Assembly: GCA_947382415.1 (NCBI GenBank)
Contig: CANCYO010000001.1
Coordinates: 151,110 to 215,109 of the forward strand
Direction of reading: 5' to 3'
DNA: 64,000 nucleotides
From: an uncultured Lachnospiraceae bacterium
GTDB taxonomy: Bacteria > Bacillota > Clostridia > Lachnospirales > Lachnospiraceae
Below are positions 26,219 to 34,684 of this stretch, in pieces. The position numbers and the translations under genes were made by a program. The notes under the pieces are model-generated. The model made no database searches. It was given only the letters and a program-made list of their open reading frames with translations, and was not told where the DNA came from. The number at the start of each line of letters is the position of its first letter. Positions within the stretch are counted from its first letter, which is position 1.

Positions 26219-26701
26219 ATGCAGGAGAAAAAAAATATTTTAACCTACGAGGGACTCAGGAAGTATGAAGACGAGCTGCATGAGCTGAAGGTGGTAAAAC
26301 GTCAGGAAGTGGCCCAGAAGATCAAGGAAGCCAGAGAGCAGGGTGATCTCTCCGAGAATGCCGAGTACGATGCGGCAAAGGATGAGCAGAGAGACATCGA
26401 GGCCAGAATCGAAGAACTGGAGAATATCCTGAAAAACGCCGAGGTCGTTGTGGAAGACGAGGTCGATCTGGACAAGATTAACGTGGGCTGCAAGGTGCGC
26501 ATTCTCGATATCGAGTACAGTGAAGAGCTGGAGTACAAGATCGTGGGCTCTGCCGAGGCAGACAGCCTCAAGGGCAAGATTTCCAACGAGAGTCCCGTGG
26601 GCAGGGCGCTGCTGGGCAGACGGGTCAACGATACCGTGGAGGTGGAGACTCCCGCAGGTGTATTTGTATATAAGATTCTGGAGATTCAGAGAAGCAACTA
26701 G
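26219..26701 (+). CDS. greA: Transcript cleavage factor GreA
   Basis: Rescues backtracked RNA polymerase by stimulating cleavage of the transcript 3' end. The 160-residue protein has the N-terminal coiled-coil finger (LKVVKRQEVAQKIKEAREQGDLSENAEYDAAKDEQ) with the acidic tip residues in DLSENAEYDAAK, and the C-terminal FKBP-like domain (NESPVGRALLGRRVNDTVEVETPAG). The start follows GAGAGGTGAAATGTA. It leads the transcript with lysS 32 bases downstream, a widespread Firmicute pairing. Confidence 0.96.
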   Translation: MQEKKNILTYEGLRKYEDELHELKVVKRQEVAQKIKEAREQGDLSENAEYDAAKDEQRDIEARIEELENILKNAEVVVEDEVDLDKINVGCKVRILDIEYSEELEYKIVGSAEADSLKGKISNESPVGRALLGRRVNDTVEVETPAGVFVYKILEIQRSN

Positions 26702-26733
26702 CAGGCGACAGACGGAGAAGAGAGGAAAGAGAC

Positions 26734-28278
26734 GTGGCAGAGGAGAGGCGGAATACGAATAGTCCGGCACAGGAGCAGCAGAATACGAAAGGCCAGGCGC
26801 CGGAACAGGATATCAACCAGCTTTTGAAGGTGCGCCGGGAGAAACTGGCAGCGCTGCAGGAGGCGGGCAAAGACCCGTTTCGGATTACCAAATACGATGT
26901 GACACATCACAGCACCGACATCAAGGAGCATTTTGAGGAGCTGGAGGGGAAAAGTGTCCGCATAGCTGGGCGTATGATGTCCAAGCGCATCATGGGCAAG
27001 GCGTCTTTCTGCAATATTCAGGATCTGCCCGGCAATATTCAGTCCTATGTGGCTCGGGACAGCGTGGGCGAGGAGCCCTATGCTGATTTTAAGAAATATG
27101 ACGTAGGAGATATCGTCGGTATTGAGGGAGAAGTGTTCAAGACCAAGACCGGAGAGATTTCCATACATGCGCAACGCATCGATCTGCTCTCCAAGAGCCT
27201 TCAGATTCTGCCCGAGAAATATCACGGGCTGACCAACACGGATATCCGATATCGCCAGCGTTATACCGATCTGATTATGGACGCGGAGGTCAAGGAGACT
27301 TTTGTAAAGCGCTCCAAGATCATCAGCGCCATCAGACGTTATCTGGAGGAGCAGGGCTTTCTGGAGGTGGAGACCCCCATGCTGGTGTCAAACGCAGGCG
27401 GCGCGGCAGCGCGGCCTTTCGAGACCCATTACAATGCGCTGGATGAGGATGTAAAGCTGCGTATTTCGCTGGAGCTGTATCTCAAGCGTCTGATCGTGGG
27501 CGGGCTGGAGCGCGTGTTCGAGATCGGGCGCGTATTCAGAAACGAAGGTCTGGACACCAGACATAATCCTGAGTTTACTTTGATGGAGCTCTATCAGGCC
27601 TACACCGATTACAACGGAATGATGGACCTCACCGAGAATATGTTCCGTTATGTGGCGCAGGAGGTCTGCGGCACAACGCTGATCCCCTATGCGGAAGAAA
27701 TGATCGACCTTGGGAAACCTTTTGAGCGCATGACCATGGTGGATGCGGTGAAGAAGTACGCGGGTGTGGATTTTGACCGGATTCCCGACACTGCGGCGGC
27801 CCAAAAGCTTGCCGACGAAAAGGGCATACATTATGAGACCCGCCATGAAAAGGGGGATATCCTGAACCTTTTCTTTGAGGAGTTTGTGGAAGAACATTTG
27901 ATCCAGCCCGTGTTTATCATGGATCATCCGGTGGAGATATCTCCCCTGACCAAGAGAAAGCCGGACAAGCCTGATTATGTGGAGCGTTTCGAACTCTTCA
28001 TCTATGGCCGCGAGATGTGCAATGCCTACTCTGAGCTGAACGACCCCATCGATCAGCGCGAACGCTTCAAGGCTCAGGAAGCGGCTCTGGCAGCAGGTGA
28101 CGAGGAGGCCAACACCACGGACGAGGACTTTATGAATGCCCTAGAGATCGGTATGCCGCCCACAGGAGGAATAGGATATGGGATTGACAGACTGGTGATG
28201 CTGTTGACCAATTCGCCGGCCATCAGGGACGTGCTGTTATTTCCTACGATGAAAACTTTGGGTAAAGAAAACCAGTAA
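26734..28278 (+). CDS. lysS: Lysyl-tRNA synthetase, class II
   Basis: Charges tRNA-Lys. 514 residues: an N-terminal extension with Gln/Glu-rich sequence, an OB-fold anticodon-binding domain (VRIAGRMMSKRIMGKASFCNIQD), then the class II catalytic core with motif 2 (ERVFEIGRVFRNEGLDTRHNPEFTLME region) and motif 3 (GMPPTGGIGYGIDRLVMLLT). Length and order are normal. The ribosome site AGAGGAAAGAGA precedes a GTG start. Cotranscribed with greA. A less compositionally uniform, A+T-richer region begins right after it. Confidence 0.96.
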   Translation: MAEERRNTNSPAQEQQNTKGQAPEQDINQLLKVRREKLAALQEAGKDPFRITKYDVTHHSTDIKEHFEELEGKSVRIAGRMMSKRIMGKASFCNIQDLPGNIQSYVARDSVGEEPYADFKKYDVGDIVGIEGEVFKTKTGEISIHAQRIDLLSKSLQILPEKYHGLTNTDIRYRQRYTDLIMDAEVKETFVKRSKIISAIRRYLEEQGFLEVETPMLVSNAGGAAARPFETHYNALDEDVKLRISLELYLKRLIVGGLERVFEIGRVFRNEGLDTRHNPEFTLMELYQAYTDYNGMMDLTENMFRYVAQEVCGTTLIPYAEEMIDLGKPFERMTMVDAVKKYAGVDFDRIPDTAAAQKLADEKGIHYETRHEKGDILNLFFEEFVEEHLIQPVFIMDHPVEISPLTKRKPDKPDYVERFELFIYGREMCNAYSELNDPIDQRERFKAQEAALAAGDEEANTTDEDFMNALEIGMPPTGGIGYGIDRLVMLLTNSPAIRDVLLFPTMKTLGKENQ

Positions 28279-28530
28279 AATCAAGGGTTTCAGAGGACGG
28301 AAGCCAAAATTTACGACCAATTTACGACCAAATATTGAGAACACGTTCAAAAAATAAATGCGACAGAAGGAAAATCAAGCCTTTTGCCGCATTTTATCTT
28401 TTGTGCGGTGGAGTTGTATTATTTGTTAAATGGGAGTGCGATAAAAACGATATATTTAATGCATTGAAAAATGATGCAATTAATGATAATATAAACATGG
28501 GAAGTTATACGAGAAGGTGGTGCGAAAATA

Positions 28531-29313
28531 TTGAATATTACGGATAATATTCAAAAAGAATTCGTAGAGAAAATTAAAGAGTTTCGTTTGCTTGATGATG
28601 ATTTTATGAGTAAGGTTTTTGAAGATGACTATGAGTGTATTGATCTTCTTTTGCATATAATAATGGAAAAGCCAGATTTAAAAGTAGAAGAAGTTCGTAC
28701 CCAATACAGTATTAAAAACCTATTGGGGCGTTCTGTAAGATTGGATATTCATGTAATTGATTCGGTGGGGAAGAAGTATAATATTGAAGTGCAGAGAGCA
28801 GATAAGGGTGCAGCTGTAAAAAGGGCAAGATACAATTGTAGCATTATGGATGCGAATGCTTTAATGCCAGGAGCAGACTTTGATGATTTACCAGAAACTT
28901 ATGTAATATTTATAACAGAAAAAGATGTGATAGGCGATAATCAGCCGATTTATCATGTTGATCGAATTGTTAAAGAAACAGGAAAAAAGTTTGGTGATGA
29001 GGCACATATTATCTATGTAAACGGAGCGTATCAAGATGATACACCATTAGGAATGCTCATGTATGATTTTTCTTGTAAGAATCCAGATAATATGCACTAC
29101 AAATTATTGGCTGACAAGACAAGATATTTCAAGGAAAATGAGAAAGGAGTGGCTTCAATGTGTAAGATTATGGAAGATTTAATTGACAATGAAAAGAGAG
29201 AAAGTGCATTAAGAATGCTGGCAGATGGAGAATTATCTTTGGAGAAAATTGCAAAGTACTCAGGTCTTACTTTAGAACAGGTAAGAGAATTGGCGCAATT
29301 ACAAATGGTGTGA
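28531..29313 (+). CDS. Rpn/PD-(D/E)XK nuclease family protein
   Basis: A 260-residue protein of the PD-(D/E)XK family once labelled transposase, related to the Rpn recombination-promoting nucleases. The core is visible at about residues 65-95: RLDIHVIDSVGKKYNIEVQRAD, where the Asp and the E-x-Q form the metal site, followed by RARYNCSIMDANALMPG. The C-terminus (GELSLEKIAKYSGLTLEQVREL) is the short helix-turn-helix-like tail common in this group. The start is a TTG at 28531 behind AGAAGGTGG. The A+T-rich composition differs from lysS upstream and suggests transfer. Whether it defends against phage or moves with mobile DNA is not known. Confidence 0.82.
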   Translation: MNITDNIQKEFVEKIKEFRLLDDDFMSKVFEDDYECIDLLLHIIMEKPDLKVEEVRTQYSIKNLLGRSVRLDIHVIDSVGKKYNIEVQRADKGAAVKRARYNCSIMDANALMPGADFDDLPETYVIFITEKDVIGDNQPIYHVDRIVKETGKKFGDEAHIIYVNGAYQDDTPLGMLMYDFSCKNPDNMHYKLLADKTRYFKENEKGVASMCKIMEDLIDNEKRESALRMLADGELSLEKIAKYSGLTLEQVRELAQLQMV

Positions 29314-29619
29314 TTCTTTTTTAGGACATATTTGAAAAATGATATTATTTCTCGTGAGAGAAGACAAAAAATGCTAAGTCGAATTATCAAAAAGTATTTC
29401 ACACTAAAATAATGCGGATGGTAACCGGTTATAAATGAATATACTGTTGGATAGCAAACAACATCATAATTGTATAAAATTACGATGAAAAAGGATGGAG
29501 AATTATTAAAACCTCATTAGATGGACTGGTTGCTCTGATGGGTTTTTATATATTGGAGTATTTAACCAAAAAATAGAGGGCTAACATCAAATAGATAGAA
29601 TGGAAAAGGAAGGGACAAT
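29314..29619. other. Gene-poor A+T-rich interval
   Basis: No credible gene was found. The only structure is an imperfect inverted repeat, AAAACCTCAT (29508-29517) against ATGGGTTTTT (29538-29547), followed by T and A bases, which could be a weak terminator or the edge of a lost element. Short open frames here lack ribosome sites. Confidence 0.5.
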
Positions 29620-29751
29620 ATGGGAATAATTTTACCTAAATTGAATTCAATGAGTATTGAAGGGTTTAATAAGATTTTTAAAGAAGATATTGTGGAAATA
29701 GACTTTTCCGAATCATTAAATATGTTTCATCTGCTGTGCCCTTTCATTTGA
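29620..29751 (+). pseudogene. 5' fragment of an unidentified gene
   Basis: A good ribosome site (AAGGAAGGGACA) and ATG start a reading frame of 43 codons (MGIILPKLNSMSIEGFNKIFK...) that looks like a genuine N-terminus but runs out within bases that are the antisense of the neighbouring retropepsin-like fragment. The coherent part ends near 29727 (IDFSESLNMF); the rest is antisense read-through. The parent family is not recognised. Confidence 0.45.
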
Positions 29752-29916
29752 TATACCAAGTTTCATTACGGGTATGGACGTGTAGGGGCTTCCGGTATCT
29801 ATCTTGACATTTATATTTTCGATTTCTGTGATCCCAAGGCTTTTGATCGTCAGGTTTACATCAGCCCGTATTTCGTTGCGTTGGTTCAGCTCAAGCAGGA
29901 TAAATTTATTCTTCAT
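29716..29916 (-). pseudogene. Truncated retropepsin-like aspartic protease
   Basis: From ATG at 29916 (RBS GGAGGGGG) the frame encodes 66 residues, MKNKFILLELNQRNE...NVKIDTGSPYTSIPVMKLG, with the DTG active-site motif and flanking hydrophobics of a single-domain retropepsin-like aspartic protease. It stops at MKHI, well short of the rest of the fold (the flap and hydrophobic-hydrophobic-Gly motif), at the point where it meets the opposing fragment at 29620. It overlaps the upstream gene by 11 bases, so the pair was once an operon. Confidence 0.6.
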
Positions 29917-30163
29917 AGTACATATCCCCCTCCAGCTCGAGGCTGTCGTTATACACAGGGCACGCGATATTCCCTTGAGCATATAATTTATCAGATTCTG
30001 CATTTGTCTCCTGACCGATGAACTGTACTGTATATCCATCAGAATCCCTGTTTTTTACAAGCAGAATCCACATGTCATATATGTTGCTGAGCTGGTTCTT
30101 GTCCTTGATCTCCATGCCGATGTACAGGTCCCTTATTGTGAGCTTGCGTTCTGCTTTTTCCAT
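29906..30163 (-). CDS. Hypothetical small protein, 85 aa
   Basis: An 85-residue acidic soluble protein (MEKAERKLTIRDLYIGMEI..., VQFIGQETNAESDKL, ending LELEGDMYYEE) behind a clear AAAAGGAG ribosome site. No family is recognised. Its stop overlaps the start of the retropepsin-like gene by 11 bases, so translation of the two was probably coupled; the pair may once have functioned as a small unit. The partner is now truncated, so this gene may be a relic. Confidence 0.6.
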   Translation of the reverse strand: MEKAERKLTIRDLYIGMEIKDKNQLSNIYDMWILLVKNRDSDGYTVQFIGQETNAESDKLYAQGNIACPVYNDSLELEGDMYYEE

Positions 30164-30695
30164 AGAATGCGCTCCTTTTCTTTGGGCGTAGGATATGCAG
30201 TAAAAACATGAATAGAGTTACGTTTTTTCTACAGTCCTTGCTTATGCTTATTATATCTGTTTTTGTCTCAAAAGTACATCTGAAAATTTTTCATGATACT
30301 ATATCCACAAAATTTGATTTTGAATACTTCTTACCTGATGATGCGCTCCGGGCGAGCAGATTTGTCTGTGTGTGATTCTTTGGAAAACGGGGGGATCGTG
30401 ATCTATAACCAGATTCGCACAAAAGCAAACTCGGAGTTTGACATTCTGCCTGACGAAACAGACATTGACAGTATCCTGAGAGGTAAGGGCGGTATTTGTG
30501 GGTGGAGGGGCAGTGTTGCTGCGAAGGCAGATTGAAAACTCCGGCAGGTGGGGAGTGCTTTGTTTGCGGAGGATGTGAAGCGTCAAAGCGCTGACAATTC
30601 AAATGCCTCCAAAGCATTTATTTGGATAAGATATTGATTTCCTGAATGAAAATCTGATATGATGGAACCGCAATGAATGAAGGAGGCAGACCTGA
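30164..30695. other. Interval with a degraded open frame
   Basis: No intact gene is supported. On the plus strand two out-of-phase peptides look protein-like: FEYFLPDDALRASRFVCV near 30315-30375 and SLENGGIVIYNQIRTKANS...DETDIDSILRG around 30380-30490. Together they suggest one gene broken by a frameshift, but its family is not recognised. The 70 bases before the LysR start at 30696 hold its ribosome site. Confidence 0.4.
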
Positions 30696-31583
30696 ATGGA
30701 GATTCGTGTTTTACAATACTTTCTGGCTGTTGCAAGGGAAGAAAATATCACGAAAGCAGCGGCTCTTTTACATATCACACAGCCAACCCTGTCCCGCCAG
30801 TTGATGCAGATGGAGGAGGAACTTGGCGTGAAATTATTCCGCAGGGGCAAGCATCATATCCTGTTGACGGAAGAAGGTATGCTGCTCCGGCGGCGCGCCC
30901 AGGAAATTGTCGATCTTGCCGAAAAAACGGAAAAAGAATTAAAGCATGGTGAAGAAACTGTCTCAGGGGAAATATCCATTGGCTGTGGCGAAACGCGGAA
31001 CATGAAGCCCCTTTCCGAAATGATGGCCTCTTTTCAGCAGAAATATCCGGATGTAAGTTTCAGTATTTATACGGCGATTGCGGATGATGTGAAAGAGCGT
31101 CTGGAGAATGGTATCCTGGATATGGGACTTTTGCTGGAGCCGGTTGAGATTAGCAGATACCATTATATGAGGATGCCGTTAAAAGAAAAATGGCATGTGC
31201 TCATGCGTCGGGATTCGCGGCTGGCAGGAAAACAGAAGATTATGCCGGATGATTTAGCGGATGTTCCACTGATTATGGCAAAACGACAGTCTGTTCGAAA
31301 TGTTTTGGAAAACTGGTTTGGCCATGGTAAAGAAAAGCTTCATGTTGTATCAACCTGCAATATATCTCATTATAATCAGTCTGTCATGGTGGAGAGCGGT
31401 ATCGGCATGGCGCTGGTAATGGAATTTTCCTGCGATCAGGATACCCTGTGCCTGCGGCCGCTGGAACCGGCGCTTGAGAGCGGCTGTGTCCTGGTCTGGA
31501 AAAAGAACCAGGCACTTTCTCCTGCTATGCTGCGTTTTATCGAGTACGCAAAAGAATATCTGGAGGGAATAGCAAGGTATTGA
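30696..31583 (+). CDS. LysR-family transcriptional regulator
   Basis: A 295-residue regulator with an N-terminal winged helix-turn-helix at residues 1-60 (LQYFLAVAREENITKAAALLHITQPTLSRQLMQME, the recognition helix being ITQPTLSRQL) and a periplasmic-binding-protein-like effector domain after residue 90 (EISIGCGETRNMKPLSEMMASFQQKYP). The start follows GAAGGAGGCAG. Homologues commonly sit beside flavodoxin and carboxymuconolactone-decarboxylase-like genes, as here 1-4 kb downstream, so this may be the cassette's regulator; the ligand is not known. Confidence 0.92.
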   Translation: MEIRVLQYFLAVAREENITKAAALLHITQPTLSRQLMQMEEELGVKLFRRGKHHILLTEEGMLLRRRAQEIVDLAEKTEKELKHGEETVSGEISIGCGETRNMKPLSEMMASFQQKYPDVSFSIYTAIADDVKERLENGILDMGLLLEPVEISRYHYMRMPLKEKWHVLMRRDSRLAGKQKIMPDDLADVPLIMAKRQSVRNVLENWFGHGKEKLHVVSTCNISHYNQSVMVESGIGMALVMEFSCDQDTLCLRPLEPALESGCVLVWKKNQALSPAMLRFIEYAKEYLEGIARY

Positions 31584-31895
31584 TTATATTCTGTATTTCC
31601 CGACGGAAATCCGCGTAAGGATTGTACCGGTCCAGGTTGCGCCGCAGAGTAGTGGCATGGAGTTTGTTGTAAAATACCCGTCTGCGATTTTTGACATCAT
31701 ATCCTGGTACAGCGCTTCTATGGTTGTATAGTGAAGATAGAAAGGCTTCCGGTGAATCCTTGCCCGGTCGGTAAGCTCCCTGACAGTGATCTTTTCCACT
31801 GGCATTTCACAGATCATTTCCTTAAAAGTATTCATGATGGCTTCGCGGGTCTTCCGGACGCACAGGTCTACAGGATGTTCTTGATTAAAATCCAT
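31584..31895 (-). pseudogene. Remnant of a TetR-family regulator
   Basis: From ATG 31895 the minus-strand frame gives VRKTREAIMNTFKEMICEMPVEKITVRELTDRARIHRKPFYLHYTTIEALY, a complete TetR_N DNA-binding domain, but the 104 residues end just after it; normal members have a further 90-130 residues of ligand domain. A different phase near the 3' end reads LRRNLDRYNPYADFRREIQN, a coherent peptide continuing into the LysR gene, so a frameshift plus loss of the tail is likely. No clear ribosome site is visible. The 44-bp palindrome at 31915 lies immediately upstream. Confidence 0.6.
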
Positions 31896-31914
31896 TTTCA
31901 GATATCCCAAATAT

Positions 31915-31958
31915 CCAGTTTCTTTAATATGGCGTATACGTCATATTAAAGAAACTGG
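31915..31958. promoter_or_regulatory. 44-bp near-perfect palindrome upstream of the TetR remnant
   Basis: CCAGTTTCTTTAATATG (31915-31931) and its exact complement (31942-31958) flank GCGTATACGT, itself almost palindromic (CGTATACG). It sits 20 bp before the TetR remnant start and 186 bp before the MerR-like gene. Self-regulating TetR proteins bind operators of this form; on the plus strand the palindrome followed by TTGTTTTTT could also act as a terminator. Confidence 0.6.
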
Positions 31959-32143
31959 AAATTGTTTTTTGCTTCTATGCGGATTATATTACCCATCTAG
32001 TAAAGATCCACTACTCAAGAAATGCGTTTTGGGCATTTTAAATAATTCAACATAGGTATTAGACATTATAAAATGAAGAGCTTACAATATAGATGTTCCG
32101 AAACAGGAGCATCTATATTTTTGCAGGGGGTGTCGTTTTAAAA

Positions 32144-32500
32144 ATGACAATAAATGAGGCGAGTGAGCGTTATCAGATTCCCATTGAAATACTCAGGGAA
32201 TATGAAAGCTGGGGATTGTGCGGTGCCGTAAAGAAGGTTATGGGGGCATGGCAGTATGATGAACAGGATATAGAACGTCTCGGTATGATCATGACGCTTA
32301 ACGATATGGGGTTTGACAGTAATGAAGTGGAAACCTATATGCGGCTTACACTGGAGGGAGATCACACTGAGTCTGCGCGGTTGGCAATGCTTAACAGGAT
32401 CAGGGGAAAGACGCTGGACGAAATTCATTTCATGGAAAAACAGATTGCAAATATGGATTACCTGCGGCATGAAATACAAAAGAGTATGGAAAAAGTATAG
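32144..32500 (+). CDS. MerR-like transcriptional regulator
   Basis: A 118-residue protein starting MTINEASERYQIPIEILREYESWGLCG, which matches the MerR winged-helix with 'Y.I....LR.YE..GL', then WQYDEQDIERLGMIMTLNDMGFDSNEVETYM. A short C-terminal coiled-coil (GKTLDEIHFMEKQIANMDYLRHEIQKSMEK) would dimerise it; no effector domain or cysteine sensor cluster is present. The ribosome site (AGGGGG) is rather far from the ATG. It directly precedes the flavodoxin lipoprotein and is the likely local regulator. Confidence 0.82.
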   Translation: MTINEASERYQIPIEILREYESWGLCGAVKKVMGAWQYDEQDIERLGMIMTLNDMGFDSNEVETYMRLTLEGDHTESARLAMLNRIRGKTLDEIHFMEKQIANMDYLRHEIQKSMEKV

Positions 32501-32558
32501 TGAGAAGTGTGCAAAAAGCAGAAAATATAAATCCGCACTTCGGGAAAGGAGTATAGGT

Positions 32559-33251
32559 TTGAAAATGAAAAAAGGTTTATCAGCTATCATGGTGTGTGTC
32601 CTGACGGTTTTGCTGGCCGGATGTGGGAGCAGCGAAACAGAAAACAGGGGAAACAGTGCAGCGGCAAATGAAAATACGCCGGTGCAGACTGGTGTGACAG
32701 GGGAAACAGATGCTGAAGCCACACAGAATGAAGCAACCGGTTCGGATGCAGAACATGGTAAGGATGGCAGCAGCGCTTTGGTTGTTTATTTTTCATGGTC
32801 AGGGAATACGGAAAATGTTGCAAATGCCATTGTGGATCAAACGGGAGCGGATGTATTTGAGATCGTTCCGGAGGAGGCTTATGTTGATGACTACAATGCG
32901 CTTTTGGATATTGCAGCCGAAGAAAAGGAAAACGGAACACGTCCGGCGATTGCAGGAACTATAGATGATATTTCGCAGTATGACATCATTTATGTGGGCT
33001 ATCCGAATTGGTGGAGCGACATGCCAATGATACTGTATACTTTTTTCGACAGTTATGACCTGTCCGGAAAGACCCTTGCACCGTTCTGCACCAGTGGAGG
33101 GAGCGGCCTGTCAGGTACGGTAAGCAGCATCAGGGAACTGGAGCCGGAGGCGGATGTCCTTGACGGTCTCCATATCGGAAGCTCCGCGGCATCTGATCCG
33201 GACCAGGCGGTAAGTGACTGGCTGGAGAGTCTGGGGCATATGGAAATTTAG
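32559..33251 (+). CDS. Flavodoxin-domain lipoprotein
   Basis: A 230-residue exported protein. The signal peptide ends in LLAGCGSS (lipobox), so it is anchored to the outer face of the membrane; a Ser/Thr/Glu-rich linker to about residue 75 is followed by a flavodoxin domain: ALVVYFSWSGNTENVANAI (FMN phosphate loop), YDIIYVGYPNWWSDMPM and TLAPFCTSGGSGLSGTV. It should carry FMN and shuttle electrons in an extracytoplasmic redox step. A TTG at 32559 is preferred because AAAGGAG is eight bases upstream; the ATG at 32565 is the alternative. Confidence 0.88.
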   Translation: MKMKKGLSAIMVCVLTVLLAGCGSSETENRGNSAAANENTPVQTGVTGETDAEATQNEATGSDAEHGKDGSSALVVYFSWSGNTENVANAIVDQTGADVFEIVPEEAYVDDYNALLDIAAEEKENGTRPAIAGTIDDISQYDIIYVGYPNWWSDMPMILYTFFDSYDLSGKTLAPFCTSGGSGLSGTVSSIRELEPEADVLDGLHIGSSAASDPDQAVSDWLESLGHMEI

Positions 33252-33274
33252 GGTAATAGATTGGGAGGACATTT

Positions 33275-33844
33275 ATGAAAAAATTAGTTGCATGTCTGAT
33301 TTTTACGGCTATACTGGCTTCTTTGACTGCCTGTGGAGGCGAAGCGGCCAGAGATGCGGAACCTATAAAAGATTCTGTGGTGGCGGAAAACAGCGGCGTA
33401 TCACCTGTAACAGAGGGGAATCTCACAGAGTCCGAGGAAACCCGCAGTACGGATACGGATGAAAATAATGCAGAAATAACCACGGAGGATAATGTCATGA
33501 AAATAACAGCAGGGGACACTACATTTACGGCGACACTTGCAGAAAACTCTTCCGTTGAGGCGCTGAAGGAGCTTCTTGCAGAGGGGCCGCTTACGATCAA
33601 CATGAGCGATTATGCAGGCATGGAAAAGGTTGGTCCTATCGGAACGGACTTGCCGAGGAATGACGAGCAGATTTCCACCGGGGCGGGCGACATTATACTG
33701 TATCAGGGCAATTCTCTTGTGATTTATTATGATACAAATTCATGGAATTTTACGAGAATCGGCAAGATTGAGGGCGTGACGGGTGAGGAGCTTTTGGAGG
33801 TGTTTGGCGAAGGGGATGTGACGGTCACGTTTTCTTTAGCATAG
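33275..33844 (+). CDS. Lipoprotein with cyclophilin-like domain
   Basis: A 189-residue lipoprotein: signal peptide with SLTACGG lipobox, acidic Ser/Thr-rich linker to about residue 70, then a cyclophilin-like fold (KITAGDTTFTATLAENSSVEALKELLAEGPLTINMSDY...KVGPIGTDLPRND...GDIILYQGNSLVIYYDTNSWNFTRIGKI). This fold is common next to flavodoxins in Firmicutes, and I recall it as Cyclophil_like2; prolyl isomerase activity is not implied. It follows the flavodoxin gene by 23 bases with GGGAGGAC as ribosome site, and both would sit outside the membrane. Confidence 0.85.
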   Translation: MKKLVACLIFTAILASLTACGGEAARDAEPIKDSVVAENSGVSPVTEGNLTESEETRSTDTDENNAEITTEDNVMKITAGDTTFTATLAENSSVEALKELLAEGPLTINMSDYAGMEKVGPIGTDLPRNDEQISTGAGDIILYQGNSLVIYYDTNSWNFTRIGKIEGVTGEELLEVFGEGDVTVTFSLA

Positions 33845-33865
33845 GGCCTTTGAGGGGGAAGGAAA

Positions 33866-33979
33866 TTGTTCAGAAATAAAGATTTGAAAAATCTGATCAT
33901 TCCGCTGTTTTTGGAACAACTGCTTACAATCCTTGTGGGACTGGCGTGGAAAATGGATAGGAGGACTTTAAGGGAATGA
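33866..33979 (+). pseudogene. N-terminal stub of a MATE transporter
   Basis: From TTG at 33866, behind GAGGGGGAAGG, the frame reads LFRNKDLKNLIIPLFLEQLLTILVGLAW, the first helix of a MATE-family transporter, then 10 unrelated codons and a TGA at 33979 that overlaps the ATG of the next gene (ATGA). About 400 residues are missing, so an internal deletion has joined the MATE start to the ribosome site of the following gene. Confidence 0.65.
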
Positions 33980-34662
33980 ATTATTATGAAACCGACCCGG
34001 AATTTACAAAGATCATGGAACATTTTGTCCTGGAAGAAGTAGGGAAGGAACCCGGTCAGGAGTTACCGGAGGACACACGCTATCTGGCAATTCTTGCAGC
34101 GCTTTTGGGCTGTCAGGGGGCGGAGGTTTACAGGGAGGTGCTGCCGAAAGCGCTGGATGCGGGACTGACGCCTGTTATGGTAAAAGAGATGGTTTATCAG
34201 GCAGTGGATTATCTTGGAATTGGCAGGGTAATGCCGTTTTTGTCCGTTACCAATGATATTTTAAATGCCCGGGGCATCAAGCTGCCGCTGCCCGCACAGG
34301 CAACGACAACTATGGAAAACAGGCTGGAAAAGGGAGCGGAAGCACAGGCGGAGATTTTCGGAGAGCATATGAAGGAAGCATGGAAAGCAGGGCACATCAA
34401 CCGGTGGCTGGCGGCAAACTGTTTTGGCGACTATTATACAAGGGGCGGTCTGGACTTAAAACAGCGTGAGCTGATCACGTTCTGTTTTCTGGCGGCACAG
34501 GGCGGCTGTGAACCACAGCTTACCGCCCATGCCAAGGGGAACATGAACCTTGGAAATGACAAGGATTTTCTGATACGGATCGTGTCACAGTGCCTTCCGT
34601 ACATTGGCTATCCGCGCAGCTTAAATGCGATAAACTGCGTGGGCAAAGCGGCTGAAACATAA
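33976..34662 (+). CDS. Carboxymuconolactone decarboxylase-like (AhpD fold) protein
   Basis: A 228-residue protein with two copies of the carboxymuconolactone decarboxylase fold: one around LPEDTRYLAILAALLGCQGAEVYREVLPKALDAGLT and a second around LDLKQRELITFCFLAAQGGCEPQLTAHAKGNMNLG. Each copy has one cysteine rather than the CxxC pair of AhpD, so a peroxidase role is unlikely; some members are decarboxylases or lactone-acting enzymes. GATAGGAGG precedes the ATG. It lies in the flavodoxin cassette. Confidence 0.86.
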   Translation: MNYYETDPEFTKIMEHFVLEEVGKEPGQELPEDTRYLAILAALLGCQGAEVYREVLPKALDAGLTPVMVKEMVYQAVDYLGIGRVMPFLSVTNDILNARGIKLPLPAQATTTMENRLEKGAEAQAEIFGEHMKEAWKAGHINRWLAANCFGDYYTRGGLDLKQRELITFCFLAAQGGCEPQLTAHAKGNMNLGNDKDFLIRIVSQCLPYIGYPRSLNAINCVGKAAET

Positions 34663-34684
34663 GAACCCGGAAGGAAGAGGCGGC

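Noticed and set aside
28335..28547. 70-residue open frame after lysS (MRTRSKNKCDRRKIK...)
   Set aside because: No ribosome site, it overlaps the start of the Rpn-type gene, and the sequence shows no recognisable domain; treated as non-coding.
28531..29313. Calling the Rpn-type gene a transposase and the area an insertion sequence
   Set aside because: No terminal inverted repeats or target duplications; family annotation as transposase is historical, the fold is a nuclease.
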